The notes: generated from the letters alone by a model not told the origin. DNA of 64,000 nucleotides from Mesostigma viride (GCA_009746045.1 RPFO01000231.1:1682840-1746839), one strand, 5' to 3'; positions 32,200-44,230 are shown, counted from the stretch's first letter. Program-made: numbers and translations.

Positions 32200-32815
32200 A
32201 GGCAGTGCTGGGCCGGGCTCAGCGCTGGACTAGCTCGTGCAGACAATTGCGCCCAAATTCTGGTCAACAGCCCTAGGACGTGGAAGGGGGCCGACCTGCA
32301 GAACCGGCTGGAGAAGGGGAAGGAGCTAAGGACGGGGAAGGACTATGTAGGGATCTGTGGCGAGTGAGAGAATCGGGGGAATCTGGATACAGGATGGTGG
32401 GACTGACCGGGACTTACCCGATCGGATTGCTGATTTCAGGACTACGGTGCAGGGCACTCCCCATGTCACGGTGGGGCTAAACCAGAAGCTGGTTTTCGGC
32501 ATCAAATCCTCAACACGACCCGCAGGTGGAGACAGTCGAACTGCCTGCAGAGGTCAGTACAACTCCAGTTTGGGATGGGCTACGTGATGTCTGGGAAGCG
32601 ATCGTAGCTGTGAAATAGATAGCAGTCCCTGCTTCCGCTGCCGATCCCAGGTGACTTGGCACCACGGCGGTGGTGCGATCTTGGGTCCGTCCGGCGGTGT
32701 CTGTGGGCGTTGTTGGCCCGTCACGGCCAGGCAGCCGTCTGTTCGACGGCGCGCCAGGGCCCTGAACCGGCTACGCGACTCTGTCTGAAACCCGCTTTCT
32801 GTGCAGACCCAGGCG
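32200..32815 (+). pseudogene. R2 second gag-region remnant, copy b
   Basis: It matches 55417-56010: a basic N-terminal part (GADLQNRLEKGKELRTGKDY), then frames that are shifted against each other. It breaks off at CAGACCCAGGCGACAG. No polymerase motif follows in this copy. Confidence 0.4.
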
Positions 32816-33154
32816 ACAGTGATGCCCGGCCGATTCTGACCAATGGGTACAGTACCCATTCACAGACGTCATTCCGCCGCATGTGATGGTGATTAGCCAA
32901 TACATGTGTAACCTGCCGGGGTACCTGGAAACATCCTGCGGTCTATAAAGCGTACAGAATCTGTCTGCCAACAGCTCCCCGGAAACCAACATACCTGATA
33001 GAACACGTAATACCATGGGCAGGTACATAAGCACAACCCAAGATAGATGAAGTGAGCACCAGGTACTTATCACTGCTTGCACGGCACCTGATCTGTTGAG
33101 CCATGGCACAGTCCGTACATGAAAGTGATATCATGCAGCCTATATAGCCGCTTG

Positions 33155-33550
33155 AGTTTTCGAGGTTTGCTCATTTTTTATGTGACATCCGGACGGGCCG
33201 GAAGAGGACGAACCTGCCGTAGGTAGCTTAGTATTAGTGCCTGTCACTGCGGTACTGCACCTTCCGGGACTTTGTGTTTGCAGTCCGCAGAGGGTGGACT
33301 TGTGGCACATGGCTTGGTAGCTAGTACTGTTACATCACTAGACCATGGACCAGCTCCTAGGCGCGGCACAAGTCTATGGACAGTCAGTCAGTACCTAAGT
33401 GATGTAGGGGACGCAGGGAGGCCTCTTTCCAGCTTCAGGGCTTCCCAGCATTGGCTGGCAAGGGCGGCTGGCTGCCATGGTGGCTGCGCCGATCAGTAGG
33501 CGATGCTATCGGCCTCTCTGAGTGCGGAGAGGCCTGGAATAAATTTTTAT
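33155..33550 (+). mobile_element. Dispersed repeat T, copy 2
   Basis: GTTTGCTCATTTTTTATGTG, GGACGAACCTGCCGTAGGTA and, at the right, GGGAGGCCTCTTTCCAGC and GGAATAAATTTTTAT match copy 1, including its right part with GCTGGCAAGG and CGATGCTATCGGCCTCTC. Confidence 0.5.
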
Positions 33551-34747
33551 TAGTGGCTGTGTGACGGAGGTCGGCCACTGGCCCACCGCCATTCAAAGTG
33601 CAGCGTATGGCTTCGAATGTATGATTCCGGTAAGACAGGACCCTTCAGTCACGAGGGCGATGCTACATAGTGGCTTCCTACCTCGAAGCCTTCAGATAGA
33701 TGAAAAGAGCTTAGGTGTGTCAATTTCGGACACCTAACGGGCGTAAGAGTCTCACAAATCCATGATAAGGGCGATGCTGACAACATTAGGGTGGTACAGG
33801 CCCCAAGCAGAGGGGGATGAACTGCGGGCAGGCGGTGGCTGCATGGGGAGGGGGGCCCTGGTCGGGTTTGGTGACACCCCACAGGCGCCTGCAGCTGATG
33901 TACTAGGGACTCCCGAGATTGAGCGCGGCTTCTTACACTCCGTCCAGGTCAAGGAAATGCGGGATTTTTGTGATGATCTTTTACTGTATGCAGATCCCTC
34001 ATGCAGTGTTGGCACCTTTTTTAACGATGGGTGAGCGTCTCATGCTGTATTTACAAGCCCTGGTCAGGGCTTGGCTACACCTTTTTTCTAGCCTATTTTT
34101 CGATAGTCGAGAGATTCAGGGGAACTGTTTTTGTTTCTGTTTCCCATTTATGCCGGGTTCCCGCTGCGCTGTGAACCTGGACTGGTCCGGATCAGATTGG
34201 GAATCGCCACCAATTGTTAGGCATGGCTTGCTTTTGTGAGCGGCGTTGTTAGGGCCCAGAGAATCCTGCTGCGCGCGCCGGTTTGCTGTGTAGGCCGGGG
34301 CTGGCGATGGGCCCTTGCCTTGTGAGAGACACCTCCCGTTTCCGGATGTGCCCCCTATGTAACAGGGGTGACAAGATGGGTTCGCCCTGCGTCCGCCGGG
34401 AAACCGTAGCAGCCACATGGGGGCGGCGGTGGAGCCTTGGCAGCATGCAGTGGTGGGGGCCAGGGGAGAGAACTGAACCGAAGTGCGTCCCTGCTATGTA
34501 TCAAGGTTTGAGACGGCCTTGGTGGCCAAGTCGAAGGGAATGTGGGACAACTCAAGCATTTTCATATATGTGCTGGATGGGCCCCTGCATGGTGTTACAA
34601 CAACCAGCCTGATGATGATTTGTACAGAGACTTAGAATGGTATGGTATATGCTCAACTTTATAATGCCTACAGCATACCGCACTTCGATTCCAAGGGTTT
34701 CTGTAGGTGGGAAGGAACTCCAAGGGACCAAAAGCTAGGAATGTGTT
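33551..34747 (+). other. D2-E2 intron with R2-type 3' fragment
   Basis: The left half shows no recognised content. From about 34370 the CCTGCGTCCGCCGGGAAACC segment and, at about 34575, a frame with WCYNNQPDDDLYRDLEWYG match the region after the R2 reverse transcriptase in unit 3. The 100-codon frames in between are not conserved. Confidence 0.4.
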
Positions 34748-35180
34748 TGTTGAGCTTTGCTAATTTTTTATTTAATATGTGTACGGGCTCCAAGGGGACC
34801 AACCTGCCGTAGGTAGCGTAGAACTAGCACCTGTCACAGGGGTACTGCACCTGCCGGCTTTACAGAGGGTGGACCCGTGGTACAGGGCTTGGTAGCTTTG
34901 GTACGCCACTAGACCATAGACCAGCGCCTAGGCCAGGCGCAAGTGTATGGACATTCAGTACCTTAAGTGGTTTAGGGGACATAGGGAGACCTCTTTTCAG
35001 CTCCCACCACCCGCCCGCCCACCCACCCGCCGGCCCGCCCACCCGCCCGCCCGCCCGCCCGCCCGCCCACCCATGCTGCTCAGAGGAACTGAAATGTTTG
35101 GAGATGTTTGTTTTTACAACAACCAGCACGATAATGGTTTGTACCAGGACTTTGAGTGGTGTGGTATAGGCTCTACTCTA
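34748..35180 (+). mobile_element. Dispersed repeat T, copy 3, with CCCG/CCCA tract
   Basis: It is typical on the left (GGACCAACCTGCCGTAGGTA). On the right, after CTCTTTTCAGCTCCC, there is a CCCG/CCCA tetranucleotide tract at about 34988-35073. It is followed by a frame with CFYNNQHDNGLYQDFEWCG that is also present, as CYNNQPDDDLYRDLE, just left of the element. Confidence 0.55.
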
Positions 35181-35859
35181 TGTAGCCTAGCACACTTCAC
35201 TGGGCCCGAATGTCGTCAGGTACAAATGCGACAATTGAATAGGCACGGATCCTACTGGCATCACTTCGCCCGATATGTGATAAATGAACGATGCTCCAGG
35301 CGCAACGTCGTGTGATGACTGTGAGCAGCAAGTGTTCTCTATGATCAGAGTCCCACCACCAGTGTGAAGTCATAGTAGTATAGTTTTTAATGCATGCCTG
35401 TATGGCAGGATAGCTTGATGCAAGGCCGGGTTGTTCCCATGCATCTCAAAACCTCTTCGCAGCATGACCTCCTGCGTAGTGCACTGGTTGTGCTGGTCCT
35501 TGCAGCAGGTGTGCAGAGATGTCTTCACTGAGCAGCAGTGACTGGTTTTGGCTTCTTCACATGAACACCATATAGATGCTGAAGCTAAGGTCCATGGGAG
35601 TGCCTTCCTGCCAGCGAACCAAGTTAATTACAATTGGTGTGTGCAGGCGTTGACAGTTGTGCCTAGACACACCCTCAAAATCGTTGTTCAAGTAATTGTG
35701 GAGTCAGGCCAGTTCACCATGCTGGGGCCCAGCACATGCCCCCTTGGTCCAATCTTGTGCCCAACAGCAGGGAGGGTGGGTGGGTGGGAGCTGCAAAAAG
35801 GCCTCCCTACGTTCACCACACCAGTTAAAGGGCAGTGGAAAACGGAAAAGGCAAAGCGG

Positions 35860-36790
35860 AGCCCCCCGCCTTTGGGGTTGCGAGGTCCTGTTGCATTTTT
35901 CAAAGAGATTTATTAAATGCGCACCATTACCCACGGTTTTTCGAAGCCTCCCAACTCTCCCCCATTGCCAAGGGCGTTAGGGTCCTGCTCACTGGAGCAC
36001 CGTGAGTGTACGGGGCGCCTGCCGCCAGCACGCCCTGACCCACAGCAGCCGCTGCCATTGGTGCACCCCTTTCTCTGCCTCTGGTTTCCTTAGACCCCAC
36101 TCTATCTGAAAATGCATTGCTTCCCTCGTGCACGCTGTTACGGGGAAGAAATCCCCGGCAGACACTGTACTCGAGGGCAAAACTAGGGCTTCCTTCAGGG
36201 ATCGTCACCTCGCGCTGTCCATTCGCAGGGCTCTCCGCCAAAATCCACCTCTAAAAACCTCTTTTACTCTTCCCTGACTTTCGAAATCAAAGTCACTCCC
36301 AACTGGAGCGCGACCGGCGCACCCCAGCGCCACCGGTGAACAGCCCAGGGCCAGCGCTACAACCATTCACCTATATTTCAAAAAATAGCGGGTCACCTCC
36401 CTGTAAATGGGGAGGCCGGCAGTGATGACTTACATTGGGCGTAGCCGCCATAGTGGCCACAAAGCGGCCAGCCCACCTTTCCTCACGTTGGAAAGTTGCG
36501 AGCTGCAAAAAGGCCTCCCGACGTTCACCACACCACTCTAATTACGTGTGAAAATGAATAACAGAGCACATGTCTCAAGGCGCCGCGCCCCCCTCAAAAG
36601 GGTGGGCACAGTTCACAGTAGGCACTAATACCGGCGCAGCGCCGGTCCCCTTCCACTCTAGTCCTATGTAACACGAGCACCTCACATGGTGTATGTGACG
36701 TACGATAGAGCTACACTACAGGCGGCAGATTGGCCTTCTTTGAGCCCGCGGCAACATGACTTAAATATGAACAGATAGCTCAGAAAATCA
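35860..36790. repeat. About 0.9-kb repeat, copy 2
   Basis: It is collinear with 27541-28540. The minus-strand frame 35927-36241 starts MAESPANGQREVTIPEGSPS and lacks the CT run of copy 1. The two copies keep the same frame over about 70 codons, which favours a once-coding element. Confidence 0.5.
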
Positions 36791-37156
36791 CGTCATAGAC
36801 TGAGCCTCTTTCTGCATGGTGGACACAATTGTGCGTGTTTCAGCTACAAGTTTGCCATGAACATCTACAGGGCCTGGAATGTAGTTTCAACACCAAATCT
36901 TACGGAACTAATGTTCTGAGGGCATCACATGCGGTGTCAGGATGGGCTTTATGTAGTGCATAGCTCAGGAAGCACTCGCTAAACCTACGCGTGGGTCATC
37001 TTGATGATGTTGTAGGCCACCTATTCTTCCCATGACTGCCTTGTGGTGATACAGCACTACCTTGTGACGTTCCTTCTGCTGCTGCATGCTCCTGCACGCG
37101 CACACTGACTTGATGTATAAACTTCATGTGCGACGTTTGTGTTTGCCTGGAATCAG

Positions 37157-37276
37157 TTTGTTTGGACTCAGCCCCCGGAAATTCAGCGGACCTCGGCTGT
37201 AATGATGTTGCTGCACCCGTCTGCGTTGATGGTGGTCCTAGTGATGGGGACTTCACGGGGGGGGCCTCATGCAAAG
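37157..37276 (+). CDS. Cys-module exon E2
   Basis: This 120-base phase 1-1 exon has acceptor CTGGAATCAG and donor GTTAGT. The module starts VCLDSAPGNSADLGC and continues NDVAAPVCVDGGPSDGDF to ASCK. Cysteines are at 2, 15, 23 and 39. The first two bases are TT instead of CC, so the split codon gives Val. This is the only module besides A1 where that residue is Val. Confidence 0.78.
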
Positions 37277-37394
37277 GTTAGTTACATTCGGGCAACTAAT
37301 CTGGACCATCTGCACGTGTGCGCTGATGCGTAATACATACTTAGATGTGATTGCGTTGATTACCTCTTGGTCCTGTGCTTGCAGTGTTCCCAAA

Positions 37395-38060
37395 TTTTCC
37401 TGTAAAGTCGTTCTTGCTCGCCAAGGTTTTTTGGTGCTTTGATAGCACTCCTAGCAATGTTAGTTGCTTCGTGTCTAGTATGACATAGTCCCTAGACCCT
37501 TCACCTCTAGCTATCACATCTTATGCGCCAATTACTCATGTGCACACATCCTTGCGCGGGGACGTGTGCCGATGAGTAATTGGCGCAAGACATGGAAATA
37601 GCCAGAGGCTACTTCAACTCAAACCTTCACATCTTGCACCGAAATGTAATCTATAAATGCGACTCCCTATCTAGTGCACTGTTTCCGTAACGAAGTGCTA
37701 TTACTTTATTACCCCAGGGTAGATTGGAGTGTTTTCTGCATTTTCCCGTAGAGTCATTCTTGCTCGCAAAGAGTTTTTGGTTCAGCACTCCTGTAGCACT
37801 GCAAGTTGTTTACGTGTGCAGTATGAAATAAGTCCTAAACCCTTAACATCTAGCCAATGCATTTAATGCGCCAATTTCTCATCAGCCCACATCCTTGCAC
37901 AGGGGTGTCTGCTGATCGATGAGTAATTGGCACATAACTTGGAAATAGCTAGAGGCTACTACAGCTCAAACCTTAACATCTTGCACTGAAAGGCAAACTA
38001 AAAATGTGGCTCCCTATCTGGGGCACTTTTTCCGCCACAAATTGCTATCAGTTTATTGCT
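37395..38060 (+). repeat. Two-unit direct repeat with foldback MITEs
   Basis: About 330 bases (TCGTTCTTGCTCGCCAAGG..., foldback, ...CTCCCTATCT) occur twice in tandem. Each unit contains a foldback with TGCGCCAATTACTCAT or its relative (37507-37613 and 37850-37955). The E1 and E3 introns have one unit each. Confidence 0.55.
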
Positions 38061-38409
38061 CCCCAGGGTAGGTTCGATATCTACCTCGCGCGGCGATTAA
38101 ATATATAGGCCGGCCGGCGATACTCGCAGGGCCAGAATAAATAATCCCACACGGCACTGTCCGCACAAGGTTTCTAACCCATTTCCTTTCAGTGCGCACA
38201 TGTCTTACTTGTAGTAGCTAGCATCCCTTTTTATGCGCCAAGTACTCATTGGCATACAACCTTGCGCGCTAGGCCTTAGTTGCAGTAACCTCTAGCGATC
38301 AATTTCATGCGACAATTACGCATCAGCATCCTTGCACAAGGGATGTGGCCTGCCTTTTGTATGTGCTCTACTGATTGTTTTAATAAAGAGTCTGGTTACC
38401 CTGGAATTC

Positions 38410-38530
38410 CACGGTCAAAAAGAAAATATTTTTTCTGAAGAATAATTCTTCTTTTTGTGCTATATGTATGGCGTTGCATTCTCAGCTCAGCAGGTTGGTC
38501 ATTGATAAAATGAGCTTAGCTCATCGTATA
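38410..38530 (+). repeat. Inverted repeat arm left of A3
   Basis: CAAAAAGAAAATATTTTTTC, then CTTTTTGTGCTATA and GGCGTTGCATTCTCAGCTCA and TGAGCTTAGCTCAT, is inverted at 41205-41300. The arms are about 100 bases long and 2.7 kb apart, and they enclose exon A3. They may be two MITEs in opposite orientation. Confidence 0.6.
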
Positions 38531-38899
38531 TTTGTTCAATGTAACAGTGTGCACACACCACCGTCGCATGACCCCATGAGTAGAAGTACCGACATTCGTC
38601 TTTATGGGGCTAGCAGATTCGCTCCACTTTCATAAAAATGTTGGGTATTCAGACACATTCGCCCCGCCCCGGTAAAAAGCCTTTTTGCACCTGGGCTATG
38701 CCTTGGGATGCCTTAGATAAGGAGACCCGTGGAGTTGCAAAATTGTGGGAGAGGTCCTGTGTTCCCATCCAGTTTAGTACCAAAATGTTTATCTTGCTGT
38801 GGTCTTTAAGGGATTTTTTTTAGTGCTCCAGTCCATATGCTGATTTCGATTGGATATAGAAACTGGTATTCATGCGTGCCTTTTGTTCTCCTGATGCAG

Positions 38900-39016
38900 C
38901 ACCCTGTGTGGACTCGGCGACAGGGGCCAATAAAGACACTGGCTGCACCGATGCCTTTCCCATCTGCAACGATGGCACAAATGATGGAGTGGATGACACG
39001 AACGGTTATTGCGTGG
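38900..39016 (+). CDS. Cys-module exon A3
   Basis: This 117-base phase 1-1 exon has acceptor CTGATGCAG and donor GTACGT. The module starts APCVDSATGANKDTGC and continues TDAFPICNDGTNDGVDD to GYCV. Cysteines are at 3, 16, 23 and 38. It shares the TxAFPICNDGTNDG core with A2 but keeps D-T-G-C, the regular form of the signature. It lies between the two inverted repeat arms. Confidence 0.78.
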
Positions 39017-39568
39017 GTACGTACTACAGTAGGCGCCTCCGCCTTCCATCTACCATCGCATACCCATGCCTAAATAAATTTATGTCACGATGTGGACCTA
39101 CATCGCTTAATGTATTAATGTGGAGCTAGCTGGTCGTATACCAACCTGTACACACTCCCTTAGTAGTCATAGCCCCCTAGCGCTATCTAATAATGCTTCT
39201 GAGGTTGTGGTTGACGGCCCACCGAACTGATGTCTACTTGGCCCCCCGAGAGAAGCCTGGAACTCTCTTGCCGTTCCTTGGTTTCTGGCGCTTCGTAAGA
39301 AAATAGATTACACCCGTGGTCGTATCCTGCAAAGGCCTGCTTATCCTGGGACTAAATACGTCGCACAAGATCCACTGGAATGGGATTCCTGGTGGCCAGG
39401 ATGCCCCTTCTGTGCGGGCGCCCGGGGTGACCCTCTGTACTATGGTCATCGATTGTAGTGCTGCGGGGGCAGGGCCTGTAGAGCCGGGCCGGATCTCACT
39501 GTACCATGTACTCCATGTCGCTAGGTCCATATTAATCATCATACATTTATCTCTTCCGTGCATTTCGG
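39017..39568 (+). other. Start of the A3-B3 intron
   Basis: It is collinear with the A1 and A2 introns, including the remnant frame KYVAQDPLEWDSWWPGCPFC near 39360-39420, which stays open to a TAG at about 39459. Confidence 0.5.
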
Positions 39569-39950
39569 TCTCCCTCCCCCTCCCCATCCCCCTCCCCCTG
39601 CCCCTCCCCCCCCTCCCCCTCCCCCTCCCCCTCCCCCCCCCTCTCCCCTCCCCCTCCCCTCCCCCTCCCCCTCCCCCTCCCCTCCCCCTCCCCTCCCCCT
39701 CCCCCTCCCCTCCCCCTCCCCTCCCCTCCCCTCCCCCTCCCCTCCCCCTCCCCCTCCCCCTCCCCTCCCCCTCCCCCTCCCCCTCCCCCTCCCCCTCCCC
39801 CTCCCCTCCCCCTCCCCTCCCCTCCCCCTCCCCCCCCCCTCCCCCTCCCCTCCCCCCCTCCCCCTCCCCTCCCCTCCCCCTCCCCCTCCCCCCTCCTCCC
39901 TCTCCCTCTCCACGCCCATATCCATATGTATCCATATCCATATCCATGCA
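39569..39950. repeat. C-rich (CCCCT)n tract with short CCATAT end
   Basis: About 340 bases of CCCCTCCCCCTCCC-type sequence are followed by CTCTCCACGCCCATATCC and a few CCATAT units. It sits at the same place, with the same flank, as the 3.5-kb array of unit 2. Proline- and glycine-rich frames over it are by-products. Confidence 0.9.
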
Positions 39951-41204
39951 TAGAGTACGTGCATAGTACGTGACAGAGCTCTAGCTTTTACTTTACGCCT
40001 GGATCTACATGAATCGACTAGCACATGACCATGTTGAGATTATAAGAGTCGTATTAATATCCCATGATTCTCAAGCCGCCTTTTAGCGATCAGACTAACA
40101 CCTACATACATGTATGGGAGCATGGCAATGTGCCTGCATTGTGCATCAGTGCATACACATATGTGAACTTATGAACACACACGCTGATGAAGCGATCCTT
40201 GGTTCAGCATGTATATGACGATGACATGAGGAGAAAGAGATGAATTTTATTTGGGGGGCATGCCCTCAAGGTGCATAACCATGCCCGCTGCTTACATATA
40301 CAGTACTACACACATACCCAGTTCCCACAAGACCCCCCGTTATTCCAGAAATTGAAGAAGACAATTGCAACTAGGTCACAACGTAGATCATTTCAAGGGC
40401 TTTCTGTTGAGCCCACAACGAGTAAATTCTCAGTACTGAGCGGTTTGTAACGCAGCAAGTACGTTGCAAGCTCAGAAGAAGTATGTTACACGTATAAGTT
40501 TCTGAGCTGTCTGCTCATTTTATAGTTATGTTGCGGCAGCCGCTCAAAGTGGGCCGATCTGTAGCGTAGCTCTACCGTACGTCACCTACACTGTGTGAGG
40601 TGGTCGTGTTACATAGGACTCGAGCAGAAAGGGATCAGCGTTAGTTAGACTAGTGACGGAACCTTTTTGCCACCTGGCAATCAGGTTCGGCACTACTGTA
40701 TTTACCCGGCGATAACCACTCGCCGGTACACGCAAGTTAATGCTGCCATGGCTAGCAATCGTAGGTTTCCAAAATGCACTTCTTACTTGAAAAAAGACCG
40801 TTGCCCCTTGTGCATTGCCCCTTGTACTTGGACCGTACAGAACACCTCTCTAAGTTCGTCAGAAGTATGCTCACCCTGGTATTTATCATGCTGTGAGGAA
40901 AATGATAAATTTTTTATCTTTTAAAGCTAAAATTTTCCGAATTCTCAATAGTTTTTGTCAACAGTACAGTATAGTGGGTCAAACTGCTCCGATTGATTGG
41001 CTTATTCGGCTGGCCGATTCATTAAGGGACAAGGGATTGGTCGAGTTCCGCCTTCTTTGATGAATTTAGTGTGACAGTGCAGTACACAGGCTGATTGTCG
41101 TATGACAGTATGCACATTTTTCCAGGCCATGTGTCGTTTGTTTTCTGACCTAAGTTGGCGCTGCGCTTTCCGGTCCATGATACTGTGAGGACTTGGTGAG
41201 CTAT
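39951..41204. other. A3-B3 intron segment
   Basis: A half palindromic MITE lies at 40662-40745 (GGAACCTTTTTGCCACCTGG). A T-like end (CTGAGCTGTCTGCTCATTTT) lies near 40503. No gene is seen. Confidence 0.4.
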
Positions 41205-41300
41205 GCTCATTTTATCTATGACTAACCTGCTGAGCGGAGAATGCAACGCCGTATAGCACAAAAAGAAAAAATAATTTTAGAAAAAATATTTTTTGTGCTG
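41205..41300 (-). repeat. Inverted repeat arm right of A3
   Basis: This is the reverse complement of 38410-38530 with about 85 percent agreement by eye. Its outer end is itself a foldback (AGCACAAAAAGAAAAAATA against ATATTTTTTGTGCT). Confidence 0.6.
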
Positions 41301-41679
41301 GCACCTGTACCCCAGCCACCCAGGTAGGGGTTGGCTTGACAGGTGGTTGCTATAAAAGGTGGGCTTCCATTCTACAGTACTGTAGGGAAGCAGGTTGTTT
41401 CTTTTGCCTGCATCACCACAAAATATCAAATTTATTACAATCAGATGCTACGCATTTTCAAGGCCCATTAGCATTATTTTTGGGCCCGGACCTTATGTTC
41501 AAGCGATTATACGAGTGTTTGGACCTGCGCCGGTGCGCCGCTGGTGGTACTGCATGTTGGGATGTTTATTTAGCTGTTGGACAATTTGTCTGGGATCCGT
41601 GCGTGCTTTGCGCAAGTTATATGTGTCCGGTGCTGCCATGCCGACGCCACGCTTACACTTTTGGGCTTGAGTGTGTCTT

Positions 41680-41765
41680 TTGCGGATTGGGAACCTAGTT
41701 GTTGCATTTATAAGTGATCCTAGGTCAGCACTTAAGCGCTGCGCCACCCAGGCGTGCCCGCCGCT
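41680..41765 (-). other. tRNA-like (SINE-like) stretch
   Basis: On the minus strand GGGTGGCGCAGCGCTTAAG resembles a tRNA A box and GGTTCCCAATCC, about 45 bases before it in plus coordinates, resembles a B box. The expected acceptor stem does not pair, and a base is inserted in the B box. It is more likely a tRNA-derived element than a working tRNA. Confidence 0.3.
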
Positions 41766-43255
41766 CCATACACATGATGTTTGTGGAGAAAAAGTGTGTT
41801 GTGGACTAGACTCGTCCAATGCGTAGATTTTACATCGACGGCTATTGCTAGTGTTTTGCCTCGCATAAAGGCGGCTGTGTTTCTCTTGTCCATTTAATCT
41901 TAGCTATTCGCACCTTGGCTATTTACCTGGCTACTTAATAGGTGAACCGACCTAGTTTGGATCGGAATTTACTGGTTGATGCTGGTTCCTTTTTAAAGCA
42001 TTAATAAAGTGGAAGAGCGTTATCTTTCCTCCAATACCGGGAAAACACAACAATTTTTGTGAAACTTTGATCCCCCGGGAGCAGCCTATCAATCAGCTCG
42101 AAGTCAATATCTGGCGGAAAATCGGCTGCCAGACCATTCAGTTTAGGGTTTAAAGTGCTTGGGCGCTAATTCTAGCGTCCTGGGCTCAGTTTCTGGCTGA
42201 GTTTCATCCATACTGTACTATCGCGCAACTCACAAGTTACTTACCACATTTTCATCCACTCCCCTAGGTACAAGTAATTTCTCTAGTAAAGGGACACACG
42301 TGTCAGCCGCAGATGCGCCAGCGCTCGACGTGTCAGGAGTTTTACTTACCCGGCGCGTCAGACGTCTGACGCGTAAATTTAGGCTGGCGCGCACCTGTCC
42401 TGATGCGTCAAGCACGTAAATTCGTCCTAGGCTAGCCAGGTTTGCTGCGTCAGCCTCCAGATGCTGCGGCAATCGGATGACGGTTGGCACATTTTCATAC
42501 TGAACTGGAGGTTAAACTTACCAACTTGTACCACAGATTTCATCAAACGGCACGATGTCCGAGGGGATGTGCCAGGCCATGCCAGCCCATGACCTTGCCT
42601 CAACCTTGTTGACGAAGGGCTAAACTAAAAATCATTCTCGTGCAGCCAATTAATAACAGTGCAGCCAGGCAACAGATGAAGATGATGGCGGTATAGTAAT
42701 GAACCACGATAGCGGTCAACGTCACCCAGACTTTTGTGACAGACGCCCTTTGCAGCTTTTCTAAATACAGTCAGCTATTCATGTGGTGAAACTCAGCTTA
42801 TTTGGCTATCCCATGCCCGATCTGTCGGCCACAAAGTTGATAGCATCAGTCACTTGGCCCAGCTGCGCCAGAGCACCGCTGGCGAAAGGATGATTTTTGG
42901 TCGGTATAGCATACTGATGTACAGTGTTCTTGTGAACCATAAAGCACTTCCCAGGTGGCACGGCGTCGGTTTATTGGTCGTATGAAAACGCTAGACTGAT
43001 GTTGCGCCTGTCATCTATGTAAGCAAACCAGCGACCTGGGCCCGATGATGTTGCTGACCTAGGAGTTGGCCATAAAGAAATGTTCAAAAGGGTGGGGAAA
43101 AGGTGGGATACTGTATGGCCAGGCGGTGGAGAATGGGGTGGATATGGCAGCCAGCGTTGCAAACTTGTCAGCACAAATATATGTAAAAGCCCCGCCGGGA
43201 GGGCCTGCAAGTGGATTGTCCGGATCAACATCTATGGCTGACACACCACTTTTAT
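41766..43255. other. A3-B3 intron segment with CGTCAGACGTCTGACG palindrome
   Basis: Near 42354-42376 there is GCGCGTCAGACGTCTGACGC, surrounded by further TGACG/CGTCA words (42282-42420). A related cluster lies at 43260-43305. An 86-codon minus frame crosses it without conservation. No gene is called. Confidence 0.4.
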
Positions 43256-44230
43256 AGGCACGTCAGATGTCTGACGTGACGCGTCAGCCGACTGACGTGT
43301 GCCTACACACTGCAATAGAAACACTGCCCTTAGGACAGCACACGTCATCCAAATCATTAGATAAATCCTTTGATCTTGATCTCCATTTTTGCCTTCATCG
43401 TAACATGTTTACTTAATATACGATCCACCTATTTGATGTATGATCCTTGGACTACGTGTTTCCTTTCCGAAGCTTTCACCCCACTAGTTGAATTTGTGCT
43501 GTGTTCCGCTGTGCACAGGTGTCGTGTCCCACCATGCAGTTGTCCACGTTGTTGTGGGCATCTCACATGCTCATTTACACACACCATCATTGTAATAAGT
43601 AATAATTTTACTACTTGTGTAGTGTTAAATGATAAATTGCACAAACGATCATTATAATAAATTATACTTTCTCACCAGCATTTAGTATTATATGTTGTAG
43701 TTGTAAATGCAAGTTGTAATATATTCTTATGACACCGTTTAGACAAGGGCGTTATCGGTCTACATAGGCGGACCACTTGTGATTGAAATGCTTTGTGTAG
43801 TTCTTCGTGCCTTGCCATCCTTGCTACCGAATAGTCAGGCTTATTGCACTGCAGTGTAATTATCAGAGCTGGTGAGGTCATCATTTAATGGACGAGATAC
43901 ACACTTCATACATGGGCTGGAGAAATTCTGGGGCAAAAGCATATGAACGGTGGCATGACATTTTTAGGTGGCTGATCTATGTATAGTCTGTAACGCAACA
44001 AGTTATTTTCTCACCGTACGTGCGTACACAGGTCAACTTGCATGGTGTGTGTCAATATTTTGGCGCCACTGGTGTGTTTCGCTTATGGTACACTAAACAG
44101 TCCGCCCATGGCTGCATGCTTTGCTGGATGGTTGCTGACTTTAGTACACTATACCGCAGGTCCCCCTGTCCATACTGATGTCATCACATTGCGCCCATCT
44201 CATGTGCATCGTCGATGTTGCTTACACCAG

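Noticed and set aside
34988-35073. A CRISPR-like or regularly spaced array in the CCCG/CCCA tracts
   Set aside because: There are no spacers. It is a plain tetranucleotide repeat.
39234-40024. Proline-rich and glycine-rich frames of 131 to 237 codons
   Set aside because: They follow from the C-rich array. The flanking codons are intron sequence shared with unit 2.
41680-41765. A working tRNA gene on the minus strand
   Set aside because: The A-box and B-box-like words are present, but the acceptor and anticodon stems do not pair and the B box has an insertion.
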